Assembly: GCF_001477655.1 (NCBI RefSeq)
Contig: NZ_CP011266.1
Coordinates: forward strand, 545,001 to 609,000
Length of the DNA: 64,000 nucleotides
Reading direction: 5' to 3'
Source: Methanobrevibacter millerae
Lineage (GTDB): Archaea; Methanobacteriota; Methanobacteria; Methanobacteriales; Methanobacteriaceae
The notes under the pieces are model-generated. The model saw nothing but the letters and a program-made list of their open reading frames with translations, was not told the DNA's origin and made no database searches. Positions 53,758 to 62,763 of the stretch are shown in pieces. Position 1 is the stretch's first letter. Every line of letters starts with the position of its first letter. Position numbers and translations under genes: made by a program.

Positions 53758-55095
53758 ATGCAATTAAGAAAATTTATCATTTTGTTAATTTTTTTGCTTT
53801 TCATTTTAACGATTTCTAGTGTAGATGCTAAGGATTTAAACACTACTGATTCAGTGATGTTAAGCAGGGATTCAAATCAAACTGAGATATTGGACAGTTC
53901 ACATGTTAATCAGTCCATTTTTTCTTCGGATGCAACAAATGCGAGTGAAGCTTTTTCAAGCTCTTATTCACTGCAAAATGATAAAGCGGAAGGTGTATAT
54001 GGAATTGTGGATTTCGGCACCAATGTACTTACATTGAACATATATGATGTAAATAATAATGAAATAACAAAGATTTTGGTTATGTCTGAAACATCTGTAA
54101 TTTCTAACTACACTCAAGACAACAGGTTAACTCCTCAAGGAATTGAAAAATTAATATTTCAATTAGAAAATTACTCTGAGATAATGCGGTTAAATGGAGT
54201 AACAAATGAATATATTTTCGCAACATCCAGTTTAAGGAATTTGGACAATCGTTATGAAGTTGTAGTTGCTGTAAAAGATAGATTGGGCATTTATATCAAT
54301 GTTATTAGTGAGGAAAAGGAAGCGGAATTCGGATTTAGGGCGGTTCGGGAAATGGATTTGACTACTGATAATGGTTTGCTTATTGATTTGGGTGGGGGAA
54401 GTTGTGAAATTACTTATTTTATAAACAAGACTTCTATAACCGATGATGCTATACCTTTTGGGTCCAACTCCGCATATAAGCAATATGTCAGTGGAACTTT
54501 CCCCAATGAAACGGAAAGACTCGAAATTAAAAACAGGACATTGGACGAACTAAAAAAATTAGCAATTAAATACTCTTCATATGATGATTTGTTCGGTAAT
54601 GGGGGCACGGTTTACACCATAAAGTTGATGTTGATATCCTTAGGTTTTATAGATAAGAACGAAAGTTTTGTCCCTGTTTCAAAATTAGATGAACTTTTGG
54701 ATAATATCAAGGATGACACTGAAGAAAATCGTCAAAAGATAATTGATGTTGCACCTAACAGGCTTTATACCTTAATTCCAGGAATCATAATTTTAAAAAC
54801 AATTCTTGAGTATTATAATGTTAAATATCTCCATTTCTGCAGTGGCCAAATTACTGATGGGGTCTTATATGAGCTTCTTGAAAATGAAAGTTCCAAAGAC
54901 AAACCGGTTGATCCTTCTTCACGAAACGAATCTTCTAAAGACAAACAGAATGATTTTAACTCATCTTCCAACATCAGTTATGAAAAAGCATTGGCTTCAT
55001 CCAAACTCATCAGCAATCCGACTGGAAATCCTATTGTGGTGCTGATTCTGGTTTTCTTTTCAATTTTTGTTTCATGCTACAAAAGAAAATCTTAA
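53758..55095 (+). CDS. Secreted, anchored Ppx/GppA-like protein
   Basis: ATG 53758 opens a classical signal peptide (MQLRKFIILLIFLLFILTISS, cut near VDA). A low-complexity linker precedes an actin-like Ppx/GppA domain (about 80-370): GIVDFGTNVLTLNIYD (phosphate 1 loop), FATSSLRN, INVISEEKEAEFGFRAV, LLIDLGGGSCEI (phosphate 2) and GNGGTVYTI. Exopolyphosphatases normally act in the cytosol. Here a Ser/Asp-rich linker and a C-terminal TGNPIVVLILVFFSIF helix with KRKS tail imply display outside, anchored at the membrane. The substrate could be extracellular polyphosphate, or none if the domain only binds. Confidence 0.85.
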   Translation: MQLRKFIILLIFLLFILTISSVDAKDLNTTDSVMLSRDSNQTEILDSSHVNQSIFSSDATNASEAFSSSYSLQNDKAEGVYGIVDFGTNVLTLNIYDVNNNEITKILVMSETSVISNYTQDNRLTPQGIEKLIFQLENYSEIMRLNGVTNEYIFATSSLRNLDNRYEVVVAVKDRLGIYINVISEEKEAEFGFRAVREMDLTTDNGLLIDLGGGSCEITYFINKTSITDDAIPFGSNSAYKQYVSGTFPNETERLEIKNRTLDELKKLAIKYSSYDDLFGNGGTVYTIKLMLISLGFIDKNESFVPVSKLDELLDNIKDDTEENRQKIIDVAPNRLYTLIPGIIILKTILEYYNVKYLHFCSGQITDGVLYELLENESSKDKPVDPSSRNESSKDKQNDFNSSSNISYEKALASSKLISNPTGNPIVVLILVFFSIFVSCYKRKS

Positions 55096-55322
55096 ATTCT
55101 TTATTTTTTTAAACTAAAAAATAATTTTTAACCAATATGAAAATAGATTATATAATGAATTTATTAGACTATAATTTATAGTATTTTACGAAATGTTCAT
55201 TCAAAAAAATTTCATCACCCAATTTTTTATAACTACTTTTTTTTGAAAGGGTGTCCTCCAAAATTAAATTTTGAAGTTTGGCGAAAAAAATTTTAGACTA
55301 AGAAAAAATAGGAAAATTAAAC

Positions 55323-55446
55323 AAAAATCCATACCACAAAGACCATTTTTAATATGATTATGGACTAGATGCATTTAAATGCCCTGAAAACCATTATTTA
55401 AAATTCTATGGAACAAAAACATTTCATTTTTATAGTAAATGGGTCT
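55323..55446 (+). pseudogene. IS1182-type transposase remnant
   Basis: In one frame: KNPYHKDHF, a stop, then YDYGLDAFKCPENHYLKFYG. The order NPYH.DHF.YDY..D.F.CP....LKFYG is typical of the C-terminal region of IS1182-family transposases. Only about 40 codons remain. An upstream inverted stretch (TTAAATTTTGAAGTTTGGCG near 55265-55285) may be part of the lost end. Confidence 0.7.
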
Positions 55447-55500
55447 AATATTAATGTGTGGGGCGAAAAGTACATTATATTTTGTATAGTATTTTGTATG
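55441..55500 (+). repeat. Dispersed repeat R4
   Basis: GTCTAATATTAATGTGTGGG, then CGAAAAGTACATTATATT and TTGTATAGTATT. It is truncated after the core start. It shares its left part with R6, showing they are the same variant. It directly follows the transposase remnant. Confidence 0.8.
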
Positions 55501-55548
55501 ATGAACTTCAGACTCAAAAAAGCAAAAAATATTAAACCTGGCAGGTAG

Positions 55549-56490
55549 ATGAAAATGAAACTTGAAAATTGCCAATACAAAACACATGACAATAACATAA
55601 TCAACTATTATGGGACTGACAGTAACAATCACATACTCTTGATAATACATGCCCAAAGTGCAAACTCAAGTAGTTATTCTAGTGTAATCAAAAAATTGTC
55701 CAAAAAATTCCATTTAATTATAATTGATTGCTATGGGCATGGAAAAAGCTCTCATAACAAGGAAAAATACAATATAATCAGCCAGGGTGATGATTTAATA
55801 GAATTTATACAATATAAAACTGCTGAAAAAATATCTATATTGGGTCACTCTTCTGGTGGTCTCATTGCCTGCTATATCGCTTCAAAATCAGATCTTTGCA
55901 ATAATATGATACTGGAAGACTCTCCACTTTTTTCAAGCGTAGGTGAAAAAAGGTTCAATTATTACAACTACAATGACCTCTCAACGATTTGTCACAATTT
56001 CATCAATCAAGAAGAAGAAGAGGATTTTGTGTACTATTACGTCATGAATCAGTACATGTGGAACTTCTTTCCTGAAAATCCAAGGGAAAAAATCAGAGAA
56101 AAATCAGGAAAATCTGCACGAAAATATAGGAAAGAACATCCTGACAAACCTCTGAAAATCAGGTTTTGGCCTAAAAAATTCCTAGAAGCATTCAACGGGA
56201 TGGAGCAATATGATTCTTACTTCGGAGAGAACTTCTACAACGACACATTCAATTGCAACATCGATTACAGCAAACTACTTTCAGAAATAAACTGCAAAAC
56301 ATTATTCATGAAGGCGAATACCAAAATTGCAGATGATGGCATTATTATGGGCGCCCTGACTGATGAGAATCTTCAACAGGTAACCGCCCTAATCAAAAAC
56401 ATTAGGGTGGAATATTTTAACTGTGGGCATGGAATCCATAATGAAAAGAAAAAAGAGTTCGTAAAAAGTGTGATTGGAACCATTGAATGA
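55549..56490 (+). CDS. Alpha/beta-hydrolase
   Basis: A 313-residue alpha/beta-hydrolase. Early strands are followed by LIIDCYGHGKSS, the nucleophile elbow GHSSGG with Ser near 101, then a helical cap (about 145-235), an Asp near NTKIADDGI and His in FNCGHGIHNEK near 299. No signal peptide or membrane helix, so cytosolic. Substrate unknown; esterase, lipase or peptidase activity are all possible. ATG 55549 or 55555 is the start. Flanked by repeats R4 and R5. Confidence 0.88.
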   Translation: MKMKLENCQYKTHDNNIINYYGTDSNNHILLIIHAQSANSSSYSSVIKKLSKKFHLIIIDCYGHGKSSHNKEKYNIISQGDDLIEFIQYKTAEKISILGHSSGGLIACYIASKSDLCNNMILEDSPLFSSVGEKRFNYYNYNDLSTICHNFINQEEEEDFVYYYVMNQYMWNFFPENPREKIREKSGKSARKYRKEHPDKPLKIRFWPKKFLEAFNGMEQYDSYFGENFYNDTFNCNIDYSKLLSEINCKTLFMKANTKIADDGIIMGALTDENLQQVTALIKNIRVEYFNCGHGIHNEKKKEFVKSVIGTIE

Positions 56491-56562
56491 GTAATATTAT
56501 ATGAATTTGTCAATTAATATAATTAAACATATGTTTTTTATATTTTCATGTTCTAAATATAT

Positions 56563-56645
56563 GTCAGAGCTAAAAGTAGTAAATATTTTGTATAGTATAT
56601 GAGCAAAATCCATTTTAAGAAGTTTTTTAAATTTATAAATGAATA
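56563..56645 (+). repeat. Dispersed repeat R5
   Basis: CAGAGCTAAAAGTAGTAAAT, then ATTTTGTATAGTATATGAGC and AAAATCCATTTTAAG. This copy and the following bases match R1 plus the start of the transglutaminase gene. Confidence 0.85.
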
Positions 56646-56738
56646 TTATTATTTTATTTTAGTTTTAATCCATTATAATGAATGGTGAAATCACATGGAA
56701 AAATTATTTAATGGAAACACCAAGTATTGATTATATCG
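56646..56738 (+). pseudogene. Truncated duplicate of transglutaminase leader and start
   Basis: TTTTAATCCATTATAATGAA then GGTGAAATCACATGG and AATGGAAACACCAAGTATTG match the leader and first 14 codons of the gene at 47620, with a one-base insertion that breaks the frame (ATG 56695). Similarity ends near 56738. Confidence 0.8.
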
Positions 56739-56740
56739 TA

Positions 56741-56930
56741 TGGCTAAAACTGTTGGAGTTTACATCAATGCTGATGATATAAAAAAATCTAATTCCTGCA
56801 GTGATTTGGGGGGATACATTGAAAACTGAAGAACTTAGGGGGTCCATGATTGAGAAAAATAAAGATTTCACATTTGAAACAGTACTTTCCACAGAAGAAA
56901 TCTTAAATTATTAAAAAAAGCTAAATAAAA
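56741..56930 (+). pseudogene. Zeta-toxin-like kinase remnant
   Basis: MAKTVGVYINADDIKKSNSC keeps the INAD(E/D)IKK segment of zeta-toxin-type P-loop kinases; after a stop, another frame gives RGSMIEKNKDFTFETVLS, the F.FETVLS segment of the same proteins. The P-loop itself is absent. Clearly a decayed fragment. Confidence 0.7.
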
Positions 56931-57000
56931 ATGATATTTTTTTATTGTAATTCTTGAACTTCTAAGTGCAGTGTCCACTGGTAATTGGACAAACTACAAT

Positions 57001-57628
57001 TCATATGATTGCTAAAAATACGCCAATTGGTTCAAGCAATGCTGTTACCATATCATTTGCTACAACTGATGGGGTTGTCGCATAGATTACTGCAAGTTGT
57101 GATTGTTCGTGGAAAAATGCCAATGCAATCGCAGCCCAGAAAAGAGTAGTCAATCTCTCTAAAACCATAGCTCCGAAAAATATGTGTCTCGCATCATTTT
57201 CATTCTTAATGCATCTGGCAACGATAGGGGATTGTGATGCATGAACACCGGAAATAGCGCCATATACAATAGTAACAAATAAAAATGGAAATATTGCATT
57301 GTCAGTCGAGTATAGTCCTTGTGTTGTAAATTCTAGAATCTGGTATGTGGAATTTAAAAGTAGGCTCCTTGTCATCAATATTAATTGGGATGCTTGTTAA
57401 ATTACCGATTAATGCTATAGATTATGTTGAAAAAACAGCAGCTCCAAGAACTCCTGTTATAATAGTAACAAATGCAACAAATTGTCTAGCTGTTGTTTCA
57501 AGGTACTTTAAGATAATTGCAGGCATTGTAAATCCGTCGTTTCTTAAAGACATGAATCCTGAGAAGAAATCATGTGTCGCATCAATAAAAATTGTACCTA
57601 AAGTAATCCATAAAAAGCTGTAGACCAA
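57001..57628 (-). pseudogene. cstA: CstA-like peptide/pyruvate transporter, broken
   Basis: Complement 57628-57422 encodes DATHDFFSGFMSLRNDGF ... IILKYL, an internal CstA motif (HDFFSG.MS.R..G). After a stop and frame change near 57422-57378, complement 57378-57001 continues with TIVYGAISGVHASQSPIVAR and IFFGAMVLERLTTLFWAA, again CstA-like (ISG.HA.QSP..AR). N- and C-terminal parts are missing. CstA transports pyruvate or peptides; this copy is dead. Confidence 0.85.
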
Positions 57629-57697
57629 ATAAAGCTAACGGAAACTATCAAAAGGGATAATTCAAAATTTCCCGTAAATTTTATCCCGTGGTATTTT

Positions 57698-58771
57698 CTA
57701 TTTTGTTGGTTTATATTTACTATATAATAGTGCAGCAAGAGTTGATATCACTAATATAAATATGCTAATTAATGTAATGGATGAATCAGTGAATACAAAG
57801 CCTTTATAAAAGTACTCGATAAAAGTCATGAATAATGGGATAAAATACCATTGAGCAACATAAATTCCAGTTACGTGTTTACTTAACATGGTAAATCCAT
57901 TAATGGGTATGTCGGGTAGAAATTTAGATATATTCCAACAAAAACCTAATAATCCATGAATTAGAATTATACATACTATTGCATCAAGGGTTGTGATAAA
58001 ATATGCACGTGCATTATCAGAGATGGATCCTGCAGGTGTGGGGGATAAATTACAAAGAATAAATATTAATGGAATAATTAAAAATACAGGCCATAATTTA
58101 AAGAACTGGGATTTGTCTTTGACTCTAATGAAATAACTTCCATAAAATATACCTGCTACTGGAAAGATAAACCAATTGAATAATGGAAATGCCGTACATT
58201 GGTGAAGGATGGTTCCTATAAAATATCCGAAGAAATAGTTTAAGAAGATATTATTAAAATCAACAAAGCATACAAAACTTCCGATTATAGAAAATACAAT
58301 TGCCAGAATCAACATTTTTTCATTAGAAATATTAAATCTTTTAAGAATTCCAATAAGTGTGAATGCAACTCCAGCAAATATTAAAATATCGACCTTAAAC
58401 AATGGCAATAATGTAATCGGAGTATTAGACATATTTAACATATGGCCTAAAACATTTGGGATTATTTGTTCTCCAATATTTACAAAATATCCAATCAACA
58501 ATAATTCCACGCCTCTTTTAATAAGAAGATCATATTGATTATGTCTTGAGAAAATGATGCCTATTCCCATACAAAACATGAAAACCGGTGCAGCAATGAT
58601 TGCCACAGTCTGATTTAAAATCAATTCAAATCCTGGGCTAATTGAAATGTTAGAAAAAGATGCAAAAACTATTGCATGACAAAAAATCATGAAAATAATT
58701 GCCAATGCTTTTGCAATATCCAATTCCTTTTGTCTTCCAGTATTAACTTTTTTATCTGCTATGAAATTCAT
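57698..58771 (-). CDS. Membrane acyltransferase (DUF1624/acyltransferase-3-like)
   Basis: A 357-residue protein with about ten membrane helices. The start TGRQKELDIAKALAIIFMIFCHA matches the R..ELD..K(G)..I..M...H core of membrane O-acyltransferases, with the active-site His in helix 1. It moves an acyl group across or onto a surface glycan or lipid. A minus-strand gene next to the broken cstA. Substrate unknown; a glycan or pseudomurein modification enzyme is a reasonable guess. Confidence 0.82.
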   Translation of the reverse strand: MNFIADKKVNTGRQKELDIAKALAIIFMIFCHAIVFASFSNISISPGFELILNQTVAIIAAPVFMFCMGIGIIFSRHNQYDLLIKRGVELLLIGYFVNIGEQIIPNVLGHMLNMSNTPITLLPLFKVDILIFAGVAFTLIGILKRFNISNEKMLILAIVFSIIGSFVCFVDFNNIFLNYFFGYFIGTILHQCTAFPLFNWFIFPVAGIFYGSYFIRVKDKSQFFKLWPVFLIIPLIFILCNLSPTPAGSISDNARAYFITTLDAIVCIILIHGLLGFCWNISKFLPDIPINGFTMLSKHVTGIYVAQWYFIPLFMTFIEYFYKGFVFTDSSITLISIFILVISTLAALLYSKYKPTK

Positions 58772-59326
58772 TTTTTAAACCCATAAAATAATAGTATAGT
58801 TTTCCCAACTTTCAGTATGATTATGTTTTGATTTTTATTTGATATATAATTATGGAATATATTTTTGAATACTTCATTAGGAAAGATTCATTTCAAACAA
58901 AAAACATTTTTTAACAGTTCGATATTTCCGAACAGTCCAATAAAACATTATAATATCACACATAATTTAAATTATTATTGGCTAGTTGTTGATTAACATG
59001 TTTTTTGGTTGATGATTAATTTTTTAAAGTTCTTTTAATTACTTATTTTCAGGATTTAAACGAGTTTAATTAAAAATAAAAAAAGCAAGTTGGTTGATGA
59101 TTAAGGTTGATGATTAATGTTTTGTAAAAAATTTTGTCGTTATTTGTTAAGAATGTGGTAAGTATACAATTATTCTTGTAATTGCTATTTGTAATGAAAT
59201 TTTAATAAGTTATTTACTTCAAATGTGAAATTTTTTATTAATCAAGTCAGACAAAATAGCAAGTATGCGATTTTTCTATTCATTACTTTTTATAAGTAAA
59301 ATTTTAGTTAAAAATTTATATAATTT
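58772..59326. other. AT-rich gap with GTTGATGATTAA repeats
   Basis: No gene. GGTTGATGATTAA occurs near 59006-59018, 59093-59105 and 59104-59117, with a diverged TAGTTGTTGATTAAC near 58984. An AACAGTTCGATATTTCCGAACAG stretch near 58914 has a short inverted repeat (GTTCG...CGAAC). Nothing else is clear. Confidence 0.5.
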
Positions 59327-59420
59327 GGAGTCTAATATTAATGCGTAGAGTTAAAAGTACATTATATTTTGTATAGTATACGGGCAACAAAATTTTACAA
59401 TGATTTCTGGTATTTATAAT
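59327..59420 (+). repeat. Dispersed repeat R6
   Basis: GAGTCTAATATTAATGCGTA, then GTTAAAAGTACATTATA, TTTTGTATAGTATACGGGC and AACAAAATTTTACAATGATT. It combines the left part of R4 with the right part of R3, so it defines the longest consensus. Confidence 0.85.
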
Positions 59421-59467
59421 AATCATAATCTTATTATATTATTAGGATAGTGCGTTTAGATTTAATT

Positions 59468-60610
59468 TTAATTAATATTGATTAAAACATATTCACATTT
59501 AGCTTCATTCCTCATTGGCCATCCCCAACCTGTCAAACCTGATGATACTATCATTTCCATTTTTCCAAAATGAAATTCACCATAAACTAAATGACCAGTT
59601 AATCTTTCAAAAATTGAATATGGGAATAGCTGTCCGCCATGAGTATGGCCTGAAAGTTGTAAATCAGCACCTTGTTGCGAATTTTCTTCATACTTAATAG
59701 GCTGGTGATCTAAAACAACAACATATTGGGATAAATCACTTTCATTAAGTATTTTGCCTATGTCAATTCTATTATTTTCGCCCTCCCACTGTGCATCGCT
59801 TCTACCTACCAGAACAATGTCATCATTGATTGATGTTTTTTCATCATTTAAAATTTTTATTCCATTATTAATTATTGATTTATTTAATTCTCTATCACTG
59901 AATGTTCTGTTTCCATTTTCATAGTCGATTGAGTCTGGTTGTGTATCGTGATTTCCAAAGATATAATATGTGCCATATGTTGAATTGATTTTTCCCAATT
60001 CTTTAAATATTTCATTCATGTCTTCTTTGGTTGTTCTTTCATCGACTATATCTCCACCTAAAACAACTATGTCTGGTTTTAAGTCATTTATTTTGGAAAT
60101 ACTTTCTTTAACTAGTTGTGGATTTTGAACAGTTCCGTAATGAATATCACTAACCCAAACAATGGAATAAGATCCGTTATTTATCTTATCTGTAGTTAAA
60201 TTATATTCTGTTAATTCAATATGATTCATTCCGTAAACGCCACTAATTATTATAATTGCAAATATAACTAATGCTAAAATGCCTTTTTCATGGTACTGTG
60301 GAATGAAATTTAAATATTTGTCCTTAATTAAATATTTCCATATTATTCTTATTACGTCTGCAAGTATGGATGATAAAAATAAGTATAAAGTTAATATGGC
60401 TGCATTTGACCATATATTTAAACAGCATATAAATGCTAAAATCGGAATAATGAAATTTATGATTAATTTTTTATTTTTCGATAATTTGCTATTATTTAAA
60501 GCATATTTAACTCTAAAATGTGTGTAAAATCCAATAATAATACCCCATATAATTCCAATAAACAAATATTCTGGATAATATCCTAATGTGAAGAAATGTA
60601 TGGGGTTCAT
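59468..60610 (-). CDS. Membrane-anchored metallophosphoesterase
   Basis: A 380-residue protein with five or so N-terminal membrane helices (to about 135), then a calcineurin-like phosphoesterase domain: IVWVSDIHYG (D-x-H), VLGGDIVDE (G-D), IFGNHDT (G-N-H-D) and LSGHTHGGQLFP (G-H-x-H), the full two-metal set. Closest in outline to YaeI-type enzymes that act on lipid-linked phosphoesters. Its active site should face outside or the membrane surface. Repeat R6 lies downstream of its stop. Confidence 0.92.
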   Translation of the reverse strand: MNPIHFFTLGYYPEYLFIGIIWGIIIGFYTHFRVKYALNNSKLSKNKKLIINFIIPILAFICCLNIWSNAAILTLYLFLSSILADVIRIIWKYLIKDKYLNFIPQYHEKGILALVIFAIIIISGVYGMNHIELTEYNLTTDKINNGSYSIVWVSDIHYGTVQNPQLVKESISKINDLKPDIVVLGGDIVDERTTKEDMNEIFKELGKINSTYGTYYIFGNHDTQPDSIDYENGNRTFSDRELNKSIINNGIKILNDEKTSINDDIVLVGRSDAQWEGENNRIDIGKILNESDLSQYVVVLDHQPIKYEENSQQGADLQLSGHTHGGQLFPYSIFERLTGHLVYGEFHFGKMEMIVSSGLTGWGWPMRNEAKCEYVLININ

Positions 60611-61199
60611 AATTATGGTTATAATATTATTGGATAAAAAGATTATGTATGATTTAGTTTATATCTACACTATTTTCTTTTCAAAAAATAATGAACTGTA
60701 TCTTAAGCAAGGAATTAAAACATTATAGTACTTTTAATTAGTGCTGGAAGCAATTATGAAGAACTAAAACATGATGGAAAGCTAAAAGCATTAAATACAA
60801 TATTTATAGAAGACCGTATGGCTGGAAAAACTGAAAAAAACAAACATGCACATATTTGATAAAACCACATATCATAAAGAACTAATATTAAAAAATCGTA
60901 AAAATTATAGTCTAAAAGCGAGAAAATAGGAAAAAATACAATTTAATAATTTTAAAAATTGAATAAGGATAAATTTGTTAAACAAATTTTGACACATCCC
61001 CAAAAATCGTGAAATGTAATCTGATAAATATTTTTATCATGTATTAATGTTAGTTACTTAGTTTTGTAAAATTGTTTTCACCATGTAAAATTGTTCTGAC
61101 TGTGTAATATTGCTTTTGTTTTAAACAAAAATTATATTTACTTTCTAATTTTATATAATGTACTATATTATTTTTAATTAATTAAAAAGAAGATTTATT
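60611..61199. other. Gap with degraded coding fragment and repeat pair B
   Basis: Near 60741-60860 a frame (AGSNYEELKHDGKLKALN and TIFIEDRMAGKTEKNKHAH) without start ends in TGA; it resembles no family I can name and is probably a remnant. AGCGAGAAAATAGGAAAA near 60918 is similar to sequence beside the IS1182 remnant at 55.3 kb. Repeat pair B follows, then an AT-rich promoter region for the RhuM gene. Confidence 0.45.
60949..61000 (+). repeat. Repeat pair B, copy 2
   Basis: Same as 49303-49358: AAAAATTGAATAAGGATAA, ATTTGTTAAACAAAT, TTTGACACATCCCC. It follows possible transposase debris, which supports an insertion-sequence end. Confidence 0.75.
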
Positions 61200-62225
61200 A
61201 TGGATGAAACTTTTCAGTTTGTTAATACATTATTGTATGAAAGTGATGAGGGTGCAGTTTCTATAAATGTGGTTATAGATAAGGATAATGAAACAATGTG
61301 AGCCACTCAAAAAACTATGGCTGAATTGTTTAATGTTTCTAAATCAACTATTAGTGAACATCTTAAACATATTTTTGAAGAAGGTGAATTAAATAAAAAT
61401 TCAACTGTTCGGAAAATCCGAACAGTTCAAATTGAAGGAAATCGTGAAGTAAAAAGACAAACAACATTTTATAATTTGGACGCCATTATCTCAGTAGGTT
61501 ACAGAGTCAACTCTAAAAATGCAACATATTTTAGAATTTGGGCAACTAGAGTCTTAAAAGAGTTTATGGTTAAAGGTTTTGTTTTAGATGATGAATTATT
61601 AAAAAATGGAACTCGTTTTGGTAAAGATTACTTTGATGAACTCTTGGAAAGGATTCGTGAAATCAAATCGTCCGAACGAAGAGTTTATGAAAAAGTTACA
61701 GATATTTTTGCAACATCTTTTGATTATAATCCTAATGCAGAAATTACAATTGAGTTTTTTAAGAATGTTCAATCCAAACTACATTATGTAGTTTCGGGTT
61801 TAACTCCTCCAGAAATTATAAAAAGTCGTGCAAATAGTGAAAAAGAGCATATGGGTTTAACTACATGGAAAGATGCTCCTAATGGTAAAATCATGTTAAG
61901 CGATACAAAAGTTGCAAAAAATTATTTATCTGAGGATGAAATTTCTGAACTTAATCGAATTGTAAATATGTATCTTGATTATGCGGAAAACCAAGCTTCA
62001 AGACATAAGGCAATGTCTATGAAAGACTGGGCTGAAAGATTAGATAAATTCTTAGAATTCAACGAATATCAAATTTTAAATGGTCGTGAAAAGGTTTTAA
62101 GAAAAGCTGCGGATGAGTTTGTAAAGACTGAATTTGAAAAATTTAAACCGGTACAGGATAAAAATTATAAATCTGATTATAATAAATTTGAAGAAAGAAC
62201 AAGGAAATTGATGCTTGAAAAATAA
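61200..62225 (+). pseudogene. RhuM-family protein with in-frame TGA
   Basis: ATG 61200 opens MDETFQFVNTLLYES; codon 34 (61299-61301) is TGA where RhuM proteins have Trp (T-x-W-x-T-Q-K-x-M-A-E-L-F). The rest is intact: ATQKTMAELFNVSKSTISEH, RHIFEEGEL-like, YFRIWATRVLKEFMVKGFVL and EKEHMGLTTWKDAPNGK, to 62225. A restart at ATG 61317 would give 302 residues lacking the N-terminal strand. RhuM family members are often phage- or element-linked with unknown function. Either a fresh nonsense mutation, or sequencing error. Confidence 0.85.
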
Positions 62226-62292
62226 GAGAATTATTTTTCATATCAATTTTCATTATAAATTTTTTCATATTTCTACAGAAATATAAAGGATT

Positions 62293-62365
62293 TCAGAGCC
62301 AAAAGTACTGAATATTTTGTATAGTATATGGACAACAAGATTTTTAAATGATTTTTAGAGTTTAT
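62293..62365 (+). repeat. Dispersed repeat R7
   Basis: CAGAGCCAAAAGTACTGAAT, then ATTTTGTATAGTATATGGAC and AACAAGATTTTTAAATGATT. It lies downstream of the RhuM gene and continues to AAAAAGAGTTTTTT near 62455-62470, as R3 does. Confidence 0.85.
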
Positions 62366-62479
62366 ATTCTTTATTAATGTTCTATAATTATTTTTAATTA
62401 TTTTAACGTAATGTCAGTTATTGTATGGTTTAATTGATAATCTTTAATTATTATAAAAAGAGTTTTTTAAATAAAATTT

Positions 62480-62734
62480 TTAAAGGCCGTTTTGGTCGTT
62501 TCTAGATGAGAACTTATTTGACATATCTTTCAACAGTGTGTTCCTTGTTTGTTCTAAACTACAATTTGTATCATCTGCAGGTATCTGTGTTCTTATTATT
62601 ATACAAAATGACTGTTGGGAGGAGTTATAATGAAGTCCTGTAACGAAACAGTATTGAAGCTTTTTCAAATACCCATTGACATATGAATTGAACAGCAAAA
62701 TAATTTTCATTTTCATGCAGTGATGGAATAACAT
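62480..62734 (-). CDS. Possible small protein or remnant, 84 aa
   Basis: An 84-residue frame (YVNGYLKKLQYCFVTGL, SSQQSFCIIIRTQIPADD, NTLLKDMSNKFSSRNDQN). Its composition looks protein-like but it has no recognised family, no strong ribosome-binding site and an odd cysteine content. It may be the tail of a decayed gene. The gap is otherwise empty from 62366 to 62763. Confidence 0.3.
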   Translation of the reverse strand: MLFHHCMKMKIILLFNSYVNGYLKKLQYCFVTGLHYNSSQQSFCIIIRTQIPADDTNCSLEQTRNTLLKDMSNKFSSRNDQNGL

Positions 62735-62763
62735 TTATTATTATTAAAAACTAAATTAGTATT

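Noticed and set aside
55375-55656. Minus-strand frames around the IS1182 remnant and hydrolase start
   Set aside because: They overlap the transposase remnant and the hydrolase reading frame and have no coding features.
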